From: MPNP01 sp965215545
GTDB taxonomy: Bacteria; Pseudomonadota; Alphaproteobacteria; Rhodobacterales; Rhodobacteraceae
Reading direction: 5' to 3'
DNA length: 64,000 nt
Assembly: GCA_965215545.1 (NCBI GenBank)
Contig: OZ244066.1
Span: forward strand, 2,976,001 to 3,040,000
The notes beneath the pieces are model-generated. The model did no database searches. It saw only the letters and a list, made by a program, of their open reading frames with translations, and had not been told where the DNA came from. The position numbers and the translations under genes were made by a program. Below are positions 37,527-46,619 of the stretch, in pieces; position 1 is the stretch's first letter, and each line of letters begins with the position of its first letter.

Positions 37527-38830
37527 TGCCGACCACCCTCCACATGCCGGCCCTGTCCCCGACCATGGAAAGCGGGAAACTCATCCGCTGGCTGGTCGAG
37601 GAAGGAGCTCGTGTCCGGTCGGGGGATCTCCTGGCGGAAATCGAGACCGACAAGGCCACGATGGAATTCGAGGCCATCGACGATGGCACTGTTGCGAGGC
37701 TGCTGGTGACCGCAGGCAGTGAGGACATCAAGGTCAACACACCCATCGCGGTCCTGGTTGCCGAGGACGAAGAGGCTGATGCAACCGAACTGGCCGATGC
37801 CGACCCAACCCCGACACCACCCGAGGTGCCCACGGTGGCCGGCCCGCCCGTAGGGCCTGAACCAGCCTCCACATCCCCCGAACAGGTGCAAGCGCCCGTC
37901 CCCGATGCACCGGTCGGCCGTCGGGTCCTTGCCTCACCACTGGCCCGCCGCCTGGCCCACCAGCGCAATCTTGACCTTGCATCGCTCGTGGGGTCCGGGC
38001 CGCATGGACGGATCGTCAAGGCCGATGTCCTGGCGGCAGAACACCAGGGGACACCAACAACCAGGCAGCAGGGAACAATCCCGGCCACGGGTGGCATGAC
38101 CCGCGCCGTCATTGAAAAAATCTATGCCGACCGGCCCCACACGCTGATGTCGCTTGATGGCATGCGCCGCACGGTTGCCCAGCGTCTGACCGAGTCCAAG
38201 CAGACCGTTCCCCATTTCTACCTGCGCCGCACGGCAGTCATCGATGCACTGCTGGCCAGTCGGGCCGCAGTCAATCAACGTCTCGAAGGAACCGACACCA
38301 AACTCACCATCAATGATTTCATCGTCGCGGCCGTGGCCCAGGCCCTCAGGGAAGTGCCGGCCGCCAATGCGATCTGGGTCGAGGGAGCGATCATGCAGTT
38401 CACCGCTTGCGATGTGGCAGTCGCGGTGGCGGTTGAGGGAGGTCTCTACACACCCGTCCTGCGTGATGCCGAGCAGCTGTCCATCCGGGACATCTCGGAG
38501 GCCATGACGGATCTGATCGCCCGGGCCCGCAGCCGCGAACTCAGGCCCGGGGAGTATGTCGGCGGCAGTTGCACAATCTCGAATCTCGGCATGTACGGAA
38601 TTGATGCCTTTGATGCTGTCATCAACCCGCCCCACAGTTCGATCCTGGCCGTTGGTGCCGGTCGCCGCCAGCCGGTCATCGATGCTGCCGGGTCCATCGG
38701 CACCGCAACGCAGATGACCCTGGGTCTCTCGGTTGATCACCGGGTGATCGACGGAGCGATGGCAGCCCACTTCCTGCAGTCAATCGCCAACCACATCGAG
38801 GCGCCGATCCTGCTGACAAGCGGACTCTGA
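37526..38830 (+). CDS. pdhC: pyruvate dehydrogenase E2 (dihydrolipoamide acetyltransferase)
   Basis: One N-terminal lipoyl domain (HMPALSPTMESGKLIRWLVE, lipoyl Lys in EIETDKATMEFEA), a flexible linker, a subunit-binding domain (RVLASPLARRLAHQRNLDLA, GPHGRIVKADVL) and a catalytic domain ending in the family HXXXDG motif (SVDHRVIDGAMAAHFL). 434 residues. It completes the E1-E2 set. No lpd (E3) gene follows in this window; the next minus-strand gene is an unrelated ATPase, so E3 must be elsewhere. Confidence 0.95.
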   Translation: MPTTLHMPALSPTMESGKLIRWLVEEGARVRSGDLLAEIETDKATMEFEAIDDGTVARLLVTAGSEDIKVNTPIAVLVAEDEEADATELADADPTPTPPEVPTVAGPPVGPEPASTSPEQVQAPVPDAPVGRRVLASPLARRLAHQRNLDLASLVGSGPHGRIVKADVLAAEHQGTPTTRQQGTIPATGGMTRAVIEKIYADRPHTLMSLDGMRRTVAQRLTESKQTVPHFYLRRTAVIDALLASRAAVNQRLEGTDTKLTINDFIVAAVAQALREVPAANAIWVEGAIMQFTACDVAVAVAVEGGLYTPVLRDAEQLSIRDISEAMTDLIARARSRELRPGEYVGGSCTISNLGMYGIDAFDAVINPPHSSILAVGAGRRQPVIDAAGSIGTATQMTLGLSVDHRVIDGAMAAHFLQSIANHIEAPILLTSGL

Positions 38831-39327
38831 CAACACCCCGGGTCAATGGGTCAGTTTGAACATCTTGCCCTGTTCCTGCCGATCCTCTCTCGTCGCCTTG
38901 GCCTGATCACATCCAGCCCGGTCGCCCCACCAACCCGACCAGGCCCACCCAGACACGAAAGACGTACCATGCCACGGTTGACCCGAGAACGGACGCTGGC
39001 ACTGCCCCCTGAACGCCTGCCCCGCTACTTGCACCACCCTGCTTGTACCCGCCGCGGCGTGTCCATCGGCCCGCGAGGTTCTGCCGGGCCACCTTGATGT
39101 TGTCGTCAAGAACGGAATGAAAAAGACTAAACCCATCCCCCTTGCGGCCCGCCATGGACCGGTCGGTCGGGACCCTGCAGGTTGCCGACGGTGCGGCTGC
39201 GGAAGCATCCGGAGCGCCACTTGTGGCATGGGTCCGTTTGAGAAGGGGCAGGTTTTGCCGGGCGTCGTGAACCCACCATCCACGCCGGTACCGTTGGTCT
39301 CCGGAGCCATCGGACTCGAAAACCCCA
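38831..39327. other. intergenic region after pdhC
   Basis: No convincing gene in about 500 bases. Long frames on the minus strand lack family similarity and look like GC-driven artefacts. No clear terminator is visible after pdhC. Confidence 0.5.
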
Positions 39328-40896
39328 TCAGTCGATGCCGACCCCCTCCGCCCGCACCTCGAGAAGGTTGCGCACCTCGCGTCCACAGGCAATGGCAACG
39401 AGATGGACAGGCTGGCCGCGGTAGGTGTCGGCATAGCCGCGTGCCCGCATCTGGGCGTGCGCGGCATCAAGGGCCGCCTCCGCATCATCCGTACTGGCCG
39501 CCATCTTGAACTCGAGGATGAAGACCTGCGCGCCGATAGACACCACCAGGTCGGCCCGGCCGTGGCTGGTGGCGGCCTCGGCCCGGACATCCACCCCGAT
39601 GGATCGGAAGACCATGTGCAGGAGACTGGCATACCAGGCCTCGTAGCGGGCGAGGTCGCCTGCGGCGTGCCACTGGTAGGGAATGCTGGCCAGCCAGGCG
39701 CGGAGGGTGGCGGCAAAGCTCGTGAAGTCGCCCGCTTCAAGCTGGTCGCGCAGGATCCCGCCTTCGTCCAGGGGCACCCGGCCCTGCGGGGACAGGGCGG
39801 CCAGCAGCTGATCGTTCAGGCTGAGCTTGACCTCCTGATTGGGATAGTCCAGTCGGTAGAGGGTGCGATGGCCCTGGCGGATTTCGTCCGTGATGGTCAG
39901 GTACCCCGTCTGGAACAGCAGGGCCTCGGGGCTGATGGCATCGACATCGAACCTGGAGACCAATGACTCGTCAGCCAGGCAGCCCTCCAGGTCCAGCGGG
40001 CTGACCGACTTGGCCTTGAGGGTGTCGAACAGGAAGGTCGGCGAGCCGGTCGCGAACCAGTAGGGTTTGAATTTGCGACTGTCCAGCAGCAACAGCACAT
40101 CGAAGGGGTTGTAGAGGCGCGCGGTGCCCAGCCAGTGGTAGCCGTTGTACCAGCTGCGGATGGCGGCCCGGTCGAGACCGTCCAGCTCGGGGGCAAAGAC
40201 GGTGTCGAGATCGGCCTCGGTGTAACCACAGAGGGTGGCATAGCGGGGATCGAGACTGATGTCCTTGAGGTTGTTCAGGCCCGAGAACAGGCTGACCCTG
40301 GAGACCATGCTGATGCCGGTCACGAACACGAAGCGGACATGGGCAGCACTGTCCTTGATGATGCCGTAGACGCCGCGCAGATAGTCGCGGTTGGCCCGGG
40401 CCCGGGCGGAGTCGTGCAGTGAGTCGAGGATCGGCTTGTCATACTCATCCACGAGGACCACGACGCGCTGGCCGGTCTGGCGATGCCGGTGGTAGAGAAG
40501 CGTGCGCAAACGCTCGGGGGGCGCTTCGGTGCGGGGCACCGGTTCCAGTCCGGCCGCATGTTCGATCAGGCCGAGCTGATTGGCAAGATCGTGCTCGATC
40601 GCCGCGGGTTCGTCATACTTCCCACCAAAGCTCAGGCGTAGCACCGGGTGCGTGACCGACCAGTCCCAGCGGTCATGGATGGCCAGGCCCGCGAAGAGGG
40701 CCTCCTGGCCTTCGAACAGTACCTTGATCGTGTCGAGGAGCAGGCTCTTGCCGAAGCGGCGGGGGCGGGAGAGGAACCAGTGATCGCCGCGTGCGATCAG
40801 GTCCCGGATCAGCGGCGTCTTGTCGACGTAGTAGCTGTCGGTCTCCCGCAGGCGGGCAAAGTCCTGGATGCCGATGGGCAGGCGTTGCCGGGTCAT
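39328..40896 (-). CDS. AAA-ATPase-like protein with PD-(D/E)XK nuclease domain
   Basis: The 522-residue protein has the AAA-ATPase_like start (LPIGIQDFARLRETDSYYVD, KTPLIRDLIARGDHWFLSRP), a Walker A at about residues 44-51 (RPRRFGKS), the DEYDKPILDSLHD Walker B-like motif, and a C-terminal nuclease-type segment GRADLVVSIGAQVFILEFKM with an E-F-K. This domain pair (AAA-ATPase_like plus DUF1703-type PDDEXK_9) is widespread and often present in many copies per genome; its role is uncertain, with mobile or defence functions proposed. The frame is intact. It is not related in sequence to the larger ATPase at 12289-14184 beyond the ATPase fold. Confidence 0.85.
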   Translation of the reverse strand: MTRQRLPIGIQDFARLRETDSYYVDKTPLIRDLIARGDHWFLSRPRRFGKSLLLDTIKVLFEGQEALFAGLAIHDRWDWSVTHPVLRLSFGGKYDEPAAIEHDLANQLGLIEHAAGLEPVPRTEAPPERLRTLLYHRHRQTGQRVVVLVDEYDKPILDSLHDSARARANRDYLRGVYGIIKDSAAHVRFVFVTGISMVSRVSLFSGLNNLKDISLDPRYATLCGYTEADLDTVFAPELDGLDRAAIRSWYNGYHWLGTARLYNPFDVLLLLDSRKFKPYWFATGSPTFLFDTLKAKSVSPLDLEGCLADESLVSRFDVDAISPEALLFQTGYLTITDEIRQGHRTLYRLDYPNQEVKLSLNDQLLAALSPQGRVPLDEGGILRDQLEAGDFTSFAATLRAWLASIPYQWHAAGDLARYEAWYASLLHMVFRSIGVDVRAEAATSHGRADLVVSIGAQVFILEFKMAASTDDAEAALDAAHAQMRARGYADTYRGQPVHLVAIACGREVRNLLEVRAEGVGID

Positions 40897-41300
40897 GCGG
40901 GCCTTCCGTGGTTGGTGGATCTGAGGGATTCTCTTGCCGTGTCCTGACGGGACTGTACCACAGAATGCCCGCAGGGGGCAGAGGGGGTCGGCTTGGGCAA
41001 GGAGGCCGGCAATCCGCAGGGCCCTGATTGTGTCGGGGATGGACCGGTCGTTGCGAACTGCGGGTCGCAGGCAGATGAGGCCGGCGGTACGCTTGCCGTT
41101 GAGATCCGGGACAGTCGGAAAGACTGTACTGAGTTCGGCAGGGGCATCTTTTCACCGCACGACCGTCGGGCTGATCCCTGGATCCCCACATGCCCAGATG
41201 GGTCGCGCCGTGGAGTTGACAGCGGCCTGATGGATACCCAAGGGGCGGCCCGCATGATCTTCAAACGGAGCCACGACCCACCAACGGCGGGAGACCCCGC
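40897..41300. other. intergenic region before cysE
   Basis: Nothing recognisable in these 404 bases, which lie upstream of the ATPase gene and beyond the cysE stop. They may hold the ATPase promoter. Confidence 0.45.
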
Positions 41301-42131
41301 TCAGGCACTGGGGTGGAAATACTGGTCCATGGTCTCCGAGGGCTCGCTGCAGCCCGCTTCGCCGACGATGCGGGCCGGGATCCCGGCCACGGTCTTGTTC
41401 CGGGGCACATCATTGAGCACAACGGACCCGGCGGCCACACGTGAACACTCGCCAATCGTGATGTTGCCCAGGATCTTGGCCCCGGCCCCCAGCAGGACAC
41501 CGCTGCCGATCTTGGGATGACGGTCCCCGTCTTCCTTGCCGGTCCCGCCCAGGGTGACGGAATGGAGCATTGAGACATTGTCACCGACTGCGGCGGTCTC
41601 GCCAATGACGATGGAGTGGGCGTGGTCGATCAGGATTCCTGAGCCGATCACGGCAGCCGGGTGAATATCCACCCCGAAGACTTCAGAAACGCGCATCTGG
41701 ATATAGAGGGCAATGTCGCGGCGATCATGATTCCAGAGATAGTTGGCAATCCGATAGCATTGCAGGGCCTGGAATCCCTTGAAGAAGAGGATTGGCTGGC
41801 AGAAGGTGTGGCAAGCCGGGTCCCGGTCAAAGACAGCGATGATATCGGCCCGGGCGGCATCACCAAGGCAGGGATCCTCGCGGTGGGCGGCTTCGGCAAA
41901 ATCACGCAACAGCTGCTCCGACATCTCGCCCGAGGCCAATTTGAGGGAAAAACGGAAGGCAAGTGCCATGTCCAGACTGGCATGATGGAGAATACTGGAC
42001 TGGACAAATCCGGCCAGCAGGGGCTCGTGCCGAGCCATGTCCTCGGCTTCGTTGCGGATGCGCGTCCAGACAAGGTCGTCATCCTCGGTCGGCAGGGGTA
42101 CCAGGGTCATGGCGCGGGTTCCGATCGCCAT
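41301..42131 (-). CDS. cysE: serine O-acetyltransferase
   Basis: CysE makes O-acetylserine for cysteine synthesis. The N-terminal helical domain shows LVWTRIRNEAEDMARHEPLL and FFKGFQALQCYRIANYLW; the C-terminal left-handed beta-helix has DIHPAAVIGSGILIDHAHSI, VIGETAAVGDNVSMLHSVTL, GGTGKEDGDRHPKIGSGVLL and AGIPARIVGE. It matches the E. coli-type enzyme in length and order. The start is uncertain: ATG 42131 (MAIGTRAM) or ATG 42110 (MTLVPLP); upstream frame beyond that looks unconserved. A divergent or leaderless expression cannot be judged. Confidence 0.9.
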   Translation of the reverse strand: MAIGTRAMTLVPLPTEDDDLVWTRIRNEAEDMARHEPLLAGFVQSSILHHASLDMALAFRFSLKLASGEMSEQLLRDFAEAAHREDPCLGDAARADIIAVFDRDPACHTFCQPILFFKGFQALQCYRIANYLWNHDRRDIALYIQMRVSEVFGVDIHPAAVIGSGILIDHAHSIVIGETAAVGDNVSMLHSVTLGGTGKEDGDRHPKIGSGVLLGAGAKILGNITIGECSRVAAGSVVLNDVPRNKTVAGIPARIVGEAGCSEPSETMDQYFHPSA

Positions 42132-42271
42132 GCTCCCGGATGCATTGTCCTTGGCTGCATTGAACTGACCACTTTGCTTCTGGATCGTCCCCGTGTCGTT
42201 AGGATCTCTTCGGCATTTGTCAATTGTCGCTCGCGACCGGACGGGTGCCCCCTGACCGGACAGGATCGACC

Positions 42272-43417
42272 TTACCGGTTCAGCCGACGCCATTTTGCCA
42301 CATTGGCGCGATGGTCATCATAGTTCTCGGCAAAGGCATGACCACCGGTGCCATCGGCCACAAAGTAATAATAGTCGCTGTCGGCCGGATGCAGGGCGGC
42401 ATGGATGGCGCGGCGGCCCGGATTGGCAATGGGGGTGGGCGGCAAGCCCTTGTGCACATAGGTGTTGTGGGGGAAATCCCGTTGCAGTTCACTCTTGCGC
42501 AAGCCGCGGTCCAGCGGCCGCTTGCCCTCGGTGACACCATAGATCACCGTGGGGTCGGCCTGCAGGCGCATATCCCTGTGCAACCGATTGACAAAGACCG
42601 AGGCGATTGCCTCACGCTCGGCGTTGACACCGGTTTCCTTCTCGATGATGGATGCCAGCACCAGGGCCTCGGCCGGGGTTGCCAGAGGCAGATCCGGTGC
42701 CCGCGCGGCCCATGCTTCTGCCAGAATTGACTCTTGCAATGCCTGCATGCGGGCAATCAGGGCATCGGGATCGGTCATGAAGATGACATTGTAGGTATCG
42801 GGTGCCAGACTGCCCTCGGCGGGAACGCTGTCCACTTCGCCGAGAAGAAACGGGATGGCGTTGAGGCCCTCGGCAATCTGCCAGCTGGTAAGCCCCTCGA
42901 TGATCGACACGCTGTAGTTCGTGAACAGGGTCCCGGCCACGGCATCATGATAGAGGTCTGTCGGATCCTCGTCGAGCGCAAACCTGTCACGCTCCACCAG
43001 GGACAGGGCCTTGCCATGCCGATCGTGGACGATGACAGTCCCCCCTCTGGCGTTGATCCGGGCCCTGACCCGAAAGCGGGGACCGCCCTCTTCCGGCGTG
43101 ATCAGGATGTCGAGGATGTCCTGCATCGAGGCCCCGGCCGGCAGGAGGAAACTGCCGGTCTGGAGCGGCCGGTCATAGCCGGCAAGTCGGGAACCGAGGC
43201 GAAAGACAAGTGCGTTGGTGATCAGCCCGGCAGATTCGAGATCCTCGATGGCACGGGACAGCGGTGTGTGGGGCACGACATTGAACACCTGAGGAGCAAG
43301 GGTGGGCCCGGCAACGCGGAATTCGTGCTCGATCACCCAGACCAGCAGGATGGCCAGGCCACCGATAAAGACAAGGAGCGCCGCAAGATAGGCAAAGGCG
43401 CTGCTGATCCACCTCAC
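42272..43417 (-). CDS. mltG: endolytic transglycosylase MltG
   Basis: MltG is an inner-membrane lytic enzyme that cuts nascent peptidoglycan. The N-terminus is a single membrane anchor (YLAALLVFIGGLAILLVWVI). The YceG/MltG fold carries the catalytic Glu in ASIIEKETGVNAEREAIASV, then FVNRLHRDMRLQADPTVIYG and the signature NTYVHKGLPPTPIANPG. The GTG start overlaps the fabF stop (GTGA), so it is co-translated with the fatty-acid cluster, as is common in alphaproteobacteria. 381 residues. Confidence 0.93.
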   Translation of the reverse strand: MRWISSAFAYLAALLVFIGGLAILLVWVIEHEFRVAGPTLAPQVFNVVPHTPLSRAIEDLESAGLITNALVFRLGSRLAGYDRPLQTGSFLLPAGASMQDILDILITPEEGGPRFRVRARINARGGTVIVHDRHGKALSLVERDRFALDEDPTDLYHDAVAGTLFTNYSVSIIEGLTSWQIAEGLNAIPFLLGEVDSVPAEGSLAPDTYNVIFMTDPDALIARMQALQESILAEAWAARAPDLPLATPAEALVLASIIEKETGVNAEREAIASVFVNRLHRDMRLQADPTVIYGVTEGKRPLDRGLRKSELQRDFPHNTYVHKGLPPTPIANPGRRAIHAALHPADSDYYYFVADGTGGHAFAENYDDHRANVAKWRRLNR

Positions 43418-44667
43418 AGTGCCGCCATGACCAGACTGGCGTTGGAACCGCCGAAACCGAAGGAGTTCGACATGACCAGACTGACCTCCCGCTGTCTGGC
43501 AACCCCCGGGACAAGATCAAACGCCGCACCGACGACCGGGTTGTCGAGATTGATCGTTGGTGGCACCACCTGGTCCCGGATGGCAAGGGTGCAGAAGATG
43601 GCTTCAATGGCCCCGGCGGCCCCGAGAAGATGACCGGTTGCCGACTTGGAGGAAGAGATGCTGACCGACCCGCAGTCGCCACCACACATCTTGGCAATGG
43701 CTTCGAGTTCGATGGGATCAGCCATGGTCGATGTTCCGTGGGCGTTGATGTAGTCCAGCGCGGCGGCACTGCGACCCGATTGGGCAAGTGCTGCCTGCAT
43801 GGACTGGAGCCCACCGCGACCATCCGGGGCGGGGGCCGTGATATGCGATGCGTCGCCCGACAGGCCATAGCCGACGAGCTCCGCATAGGGTCTCGCGCCC
43901 CGGGCCTTCGCGTGCTCGAGGGATTCCAGCACAACCACACCCGCACCCTCGCCCATGACAAACCCGTCCCGGTCACGGTCGTAGGGGCGACTGGCGCGTT
44001 CCGGGGTCTCGTGGTACCGGGTCGACAGGGCCTTGCAGGCATTGAATCCGGCAATGCCAATACGGCAGATCGGGCTCTCGGACCCACCAGCGATCATGAC
44101 ATCGGCCTGATCGTGCCGGATCAGCCTGGCGGCATCACCGATGGCATGAGCCCCGGTCGCGCAGGCCGTGGCCACGGCATGATTGGGACCGCGGCAGTCG
44201 TATCTGATGGAGACCTGGCCTGAAATCAGGTTGATCAGGGCTCCGGGTATGAAAAAGGGTGAGACCCGGCGTGGCCCCCGGTCATTGAGCAACAGGGCCG
44301 TATCGGCAATCGAGGCAAGCCCACCGATGCCCGAGCCGATCATGACACCTGTGCGAATCTTCTCGGTCTCACTGGTGGGAGACCAGCCCGCATCCTGCAC
44401 GGCCTGTTCGGCAGCTGCGAGCCCGAAAGCGATGAATGCGTCGACCCGTTTCTGCTCCCGCGGCTCCAGCCAGTCATCGGGATTGTAGGAACCCGGGCCA
44501 CTGCGGGGAATCTGGCAGGCATAGCGGGTGGCCAGATCGCTGACATCAAAGTGCTCGATCAGACGCGCACCCGAGACACCGGCAAGCAGGTTGCGCCAGG
44601 TCACATCGACACCGCATCCCAATGGTGTCACCATGCCAAGACCCGTGATGACAACCCGCCGGTTCAT
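43414..44667 (-). CDS. fabF: beta-ketoacyl-ACP synthase II
   Basis: Condensing enzyme of type II fatty-acid elongation. Cys-His-His triad motifs are visible: VATACATGAHAIGDAARL (Cys), INAHGTSTMADPIE (His) and SKSATGHLLGAAGAIE (His); the C-terminus ends in SNSFGFGGSNASLVM. 417 residues from ATG 44667 (MNRRVVITGLGMVTPLG). It lies between mltG and a HisA-like gene. Because the ACP gene is in the same cluster, the pair probably forms the elongation unit. Confidence 0.95.
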   Translation of the reverse strand: MNRRVVITGLGMVTPLGCGVDVTWRNLLAGVSGARLIEHFDVSDLATRYACQIPRSGPGSYNPDDWLEPREQKRVDAFIAFGLAAAEQAVQDAGWSPTSETEKIRTGVMIGSGIGGLASIADTALLLNDRGPRRVSPFFIPGALINLISGQVSIRYDCRGPNHAVATACATGAHAIGDAARLIRHDQADVMIAGGSESPICRIGIAGFNACKALSTRYHETPERASRPYDRDRDGFVMGEGAGVVVLESLEHAKARGARPYAELVGYGLSGDASHITAPAPDGRGGLQSMQAALAQSGRSAAALDYINAHGTSTMADPIELEAIAKMCGGDCGSVSISSSKSATGHLLGAAGAIEAIFCTLAIRDQVVPPTINLDNPVVGAAFDLVPGVARQREVSLVMSNSFGFGGSNASLVMAAL

Positions 44668-44676
44668 CCGTTCACC

Positions 44677-45405
44677 TCAGCGCGCCTCCTGCAGGATGTC
44701 CTGCAGGTCGATGTGTTTGCGGAACAGGGCCGTGCCGACAATGGCACCGGTGACATTGGGAATCTTGCGCAACTGACGGACATCCGCGGCCGCGTGCACA
44801 ACACCACTGGCAATCAACGGGACAGTTGAGGCATCTGCCAGGAGCGCGAGCCGTTCAAGATCACGGTCGCGGTCCTCGATGTCGGCATCGATGTCGGTCA
44901 TGAGGATTGCCGCCAGGGGGCTGCCGGCATAGGCGCGGACAAAATCATGCGGTGTGATGACACTGGGTTCGGTCCAGCCATGGATCAGGACCCTGCCCTG
45001 CCAGATGTCCATGGCCACGATGATCTGGTCCGGATAGGATTTGGCCAGGGACTTGACCTGTTCGGGGTCAAGAACTGCAAGGGTCCCGACAACGATTCGT
45101 CCGACCCCCCATTCCATCCAGTCCGCAATCCGGGAGAGCGAGCGCAATCCGCCTCCGAGCTGGATTCCCGTACCCGTGCGTCGGATGATGGCCTGGATGA
45201 GCGGGGTGTTGGCCGGCGAGTCATGGAGACCGTCGATATCCGTGACATGAATCCAGGGAACACCTGCAGCCGCGAATTCCTGCGCCTTGGCAACCGGCTC
45301 ATCCGGCCAGAAGATGGGCTGATCTGTACGGCCACGCTCAAGACTGACACACTTCCCCTCCTTGATCTCGAGACAGGGGATAACGGTAATGGCGGGGTCG
45401 GCCAC
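44677..45405 (-). CDS. HisA-like TIM-barrel protein of unknown role in the fab cluster
   Basis: A 242-residue barrel with the HisA/HisF outline: VIPCLEIKEGKCVSLERG, WIHVTDIDGLHDS, IQLGGGLRSLSRI, GRIVVGTLAVLDPEQV, the central IIVAMDIWQGRVLIHGWTE and the late VPLIASGVVHAAADVRQ phosphate site. The catalytic Asp of the first strand, normally in the A/CLDxKxG pattern, is Glu13 here; the Asp of the other half (Asp133) is kept. The DGT loop of HisA is not conserved (MTDIDADIEDRDRDLERLAL instead). So it is probably a paralogue with an altered reaction, not the histidine enzyme. It is intact and sits between acpP and fabF; start ATG 45405. I cannot name the reaction. Confidence 0.75.
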   Translation of the reverse strand: MADPAITVIPCLEIKEGKCVSLERGRTDQPIFWPDEPVAKAQEFAAAGVPWIHVTDIDGLHDSPANTPLIQAIIRRTGTGIQLGGGLRSLSRIADWMEWGVGRIVVGTLAVLDPEQVKSLAKSYPDQIIVAMDIWQGRVLIHGWTEPSVITPHDFVRAYAGSPLAAILMTDIDADIEDRDRDLERLALLADASTVPLIASGVVHAAADVRQLRKIPNVTGAIVGTALFRKHIDLQDILQEAR

Positions 45406-45519
45406 ACGGGCCTCCTGGCGTCTTGGGATGGCTTGGGATACGGAATCCCGAGTGATGGCCGTGCGATGTCTCAGGACTCGGGCAGCGGTGTCCGGCAGAT
45501 GCGCCAGAGCGCGTCAACT

Positions 45520-45759
45520 CTACGCGTCAAGTGCCTTGTTGATGAAGTCGACGGCATCGCCAAAGGTGTTGATGCTTTCTGCCTCTTCATCACGGATTTC
45601 AATGTTGAACTCTTCCTCAAAAGCCATGACAAGTTCAACAGTATCAAGACTGTCGGCACCCAGATCCTGAATGAAGGAGGCCTTTTCCACCACCTTGTCA
45701 TCCTCGACATTCAGGTGCTCAACGACAATCTTCCTTACGCGTTCCGTAATATCGCTCAT
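45520..45759 (-). CDS. acpP: acyl carrier protein
   Basis: The phosphopantetheine Ser is Ser37 in GADSLDTVELVM, and the flanking helices (ITERVRKIVVEHLNVEDDKV, VVEKASFIQDL, MAFEEEFNIEIRDEEAESIN) are typical. ATG 45759 has a GAGGAAAG ribosome binding site; an ATG 12 bases upstream would add MRKD. 79 residues, acidic, cytosolic. It lies downstream of fabG and upstream of the HisA-like gene. Confidence 0.97.
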   Translation of the reverse strand: MSDITERVRKIVVEHLNVEDDKVVEKASFIQDLGADSLDTVELVMAFEEEFNIEIRDEEAESINTFGDAVDFINKALDA

Positions 45760-45875
45760 ATCTTTCCTCATCTCTCAATCCGGGCAACCGAGGCCAGCCT
45801 GCATCCAGAAGGTTGGCACCGTCTGGAGATCGGCACTATGTGATGCTGGCGAAAAGTGCAATCCGATGGCGGGTC

Positions 45876-46619
45876 TTACAGCATGGCCATGCCGCCATTG
45901 ACGTGCAGGGTCTGGCCAGTGATGTAGGCGGCACTCGCAGAGACAACAAAGAGGCAGGCCGCCGCGACCTCCGCACTGGTCCCCGCCCGGCCCGCAGGGA
46001 TCGCGGCCAGAATGGCGTCCTGTGTGGCCTGGGGCAGACCGGCAGTCATGTCTGTCGCGATCAATCCCGGCGCGATGCAATTGACCGTGATCCCCCGTGA
46101 TGCCACTTCCATGGCCAACGAGCGGGTCACGCCGACAAGGCCGGCCTTGCTGGCCGCGTAATTGACCTGACCGGCATTGCCCGTGAATCCTGTTACCGAC
46201 CCGATATTGACGATTCGTCCCCAACGGGCCCGCATCATGCCCCGCAACGCAGTCCGGGCAAGAATCATTGCCGCGGTGAGATTGACCTCGATGATACGGT
46301 CCCAATCCTCATCTGTCATGCGGAGCATCAGCCCATCCGCCGTGACACCGGCATTGTTGACCAGCACACTGATCGGACCCACCTCCCCGGTCACGCGATC
46401 GATCAACCCCAGCGTCTCCTGACGGTCGGCAAGATTACACACAAAGGGGTACGCCCGGCCACCAAGCCGATCAGCCAGGGCCTCGATTTTTTCACGGCGG
46501 GTCCCCGTCAGCGCCACCGAAGCGCCGGCCGCATGCAGCGCCTCGGCAATGGCACCGCCAATGCCCCCCGAGGCACCGGTGATCAGGGCGGTTTTCCCGG
46601 CAAGATCAAGTTCAATCAT
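45876..46619 (-). CDS. fabG: 3-oxoacyl-ACP reductase
   Basis: Short-chain dehydrogenase with the nucleotide site TGASGGIGGAIAEAL, the NNAGVTADGLMLRMTDEDWD segment and the catalytic Ser-Tyr-Lys set (NIGSVTGFTGNAGQVNYAAS, then KAGLVGVTRSLAMEV), ending GQTLHVNGGMAML. 247 residues. It reduces ketoacyl-ACP made by FabF. It starts with an 8-base overlap of the fabD 3' end. Confidence 0.96.
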   Translation of the reverse strand: MIELDLAGKTALITGASGGIGGAIAEALHAAGASVALTGTRREKIEALADRLGGRAYPFVCNLADRQETLGLIDRVTGEVGPISVLVNNAGVTADGLMLRMTDEDWDRIIEVNLTAAMILARTALRGMMRARWGRIVNIGSVTGFTGNAGQVNYAASKAGLVGVTRSLAMEVASRGITVNCIAPGLIATDMTAGLPQATQDAILAAIPAGRAGTSAEVAAACLFVVSASAAYITGQTLHVNGGMAML

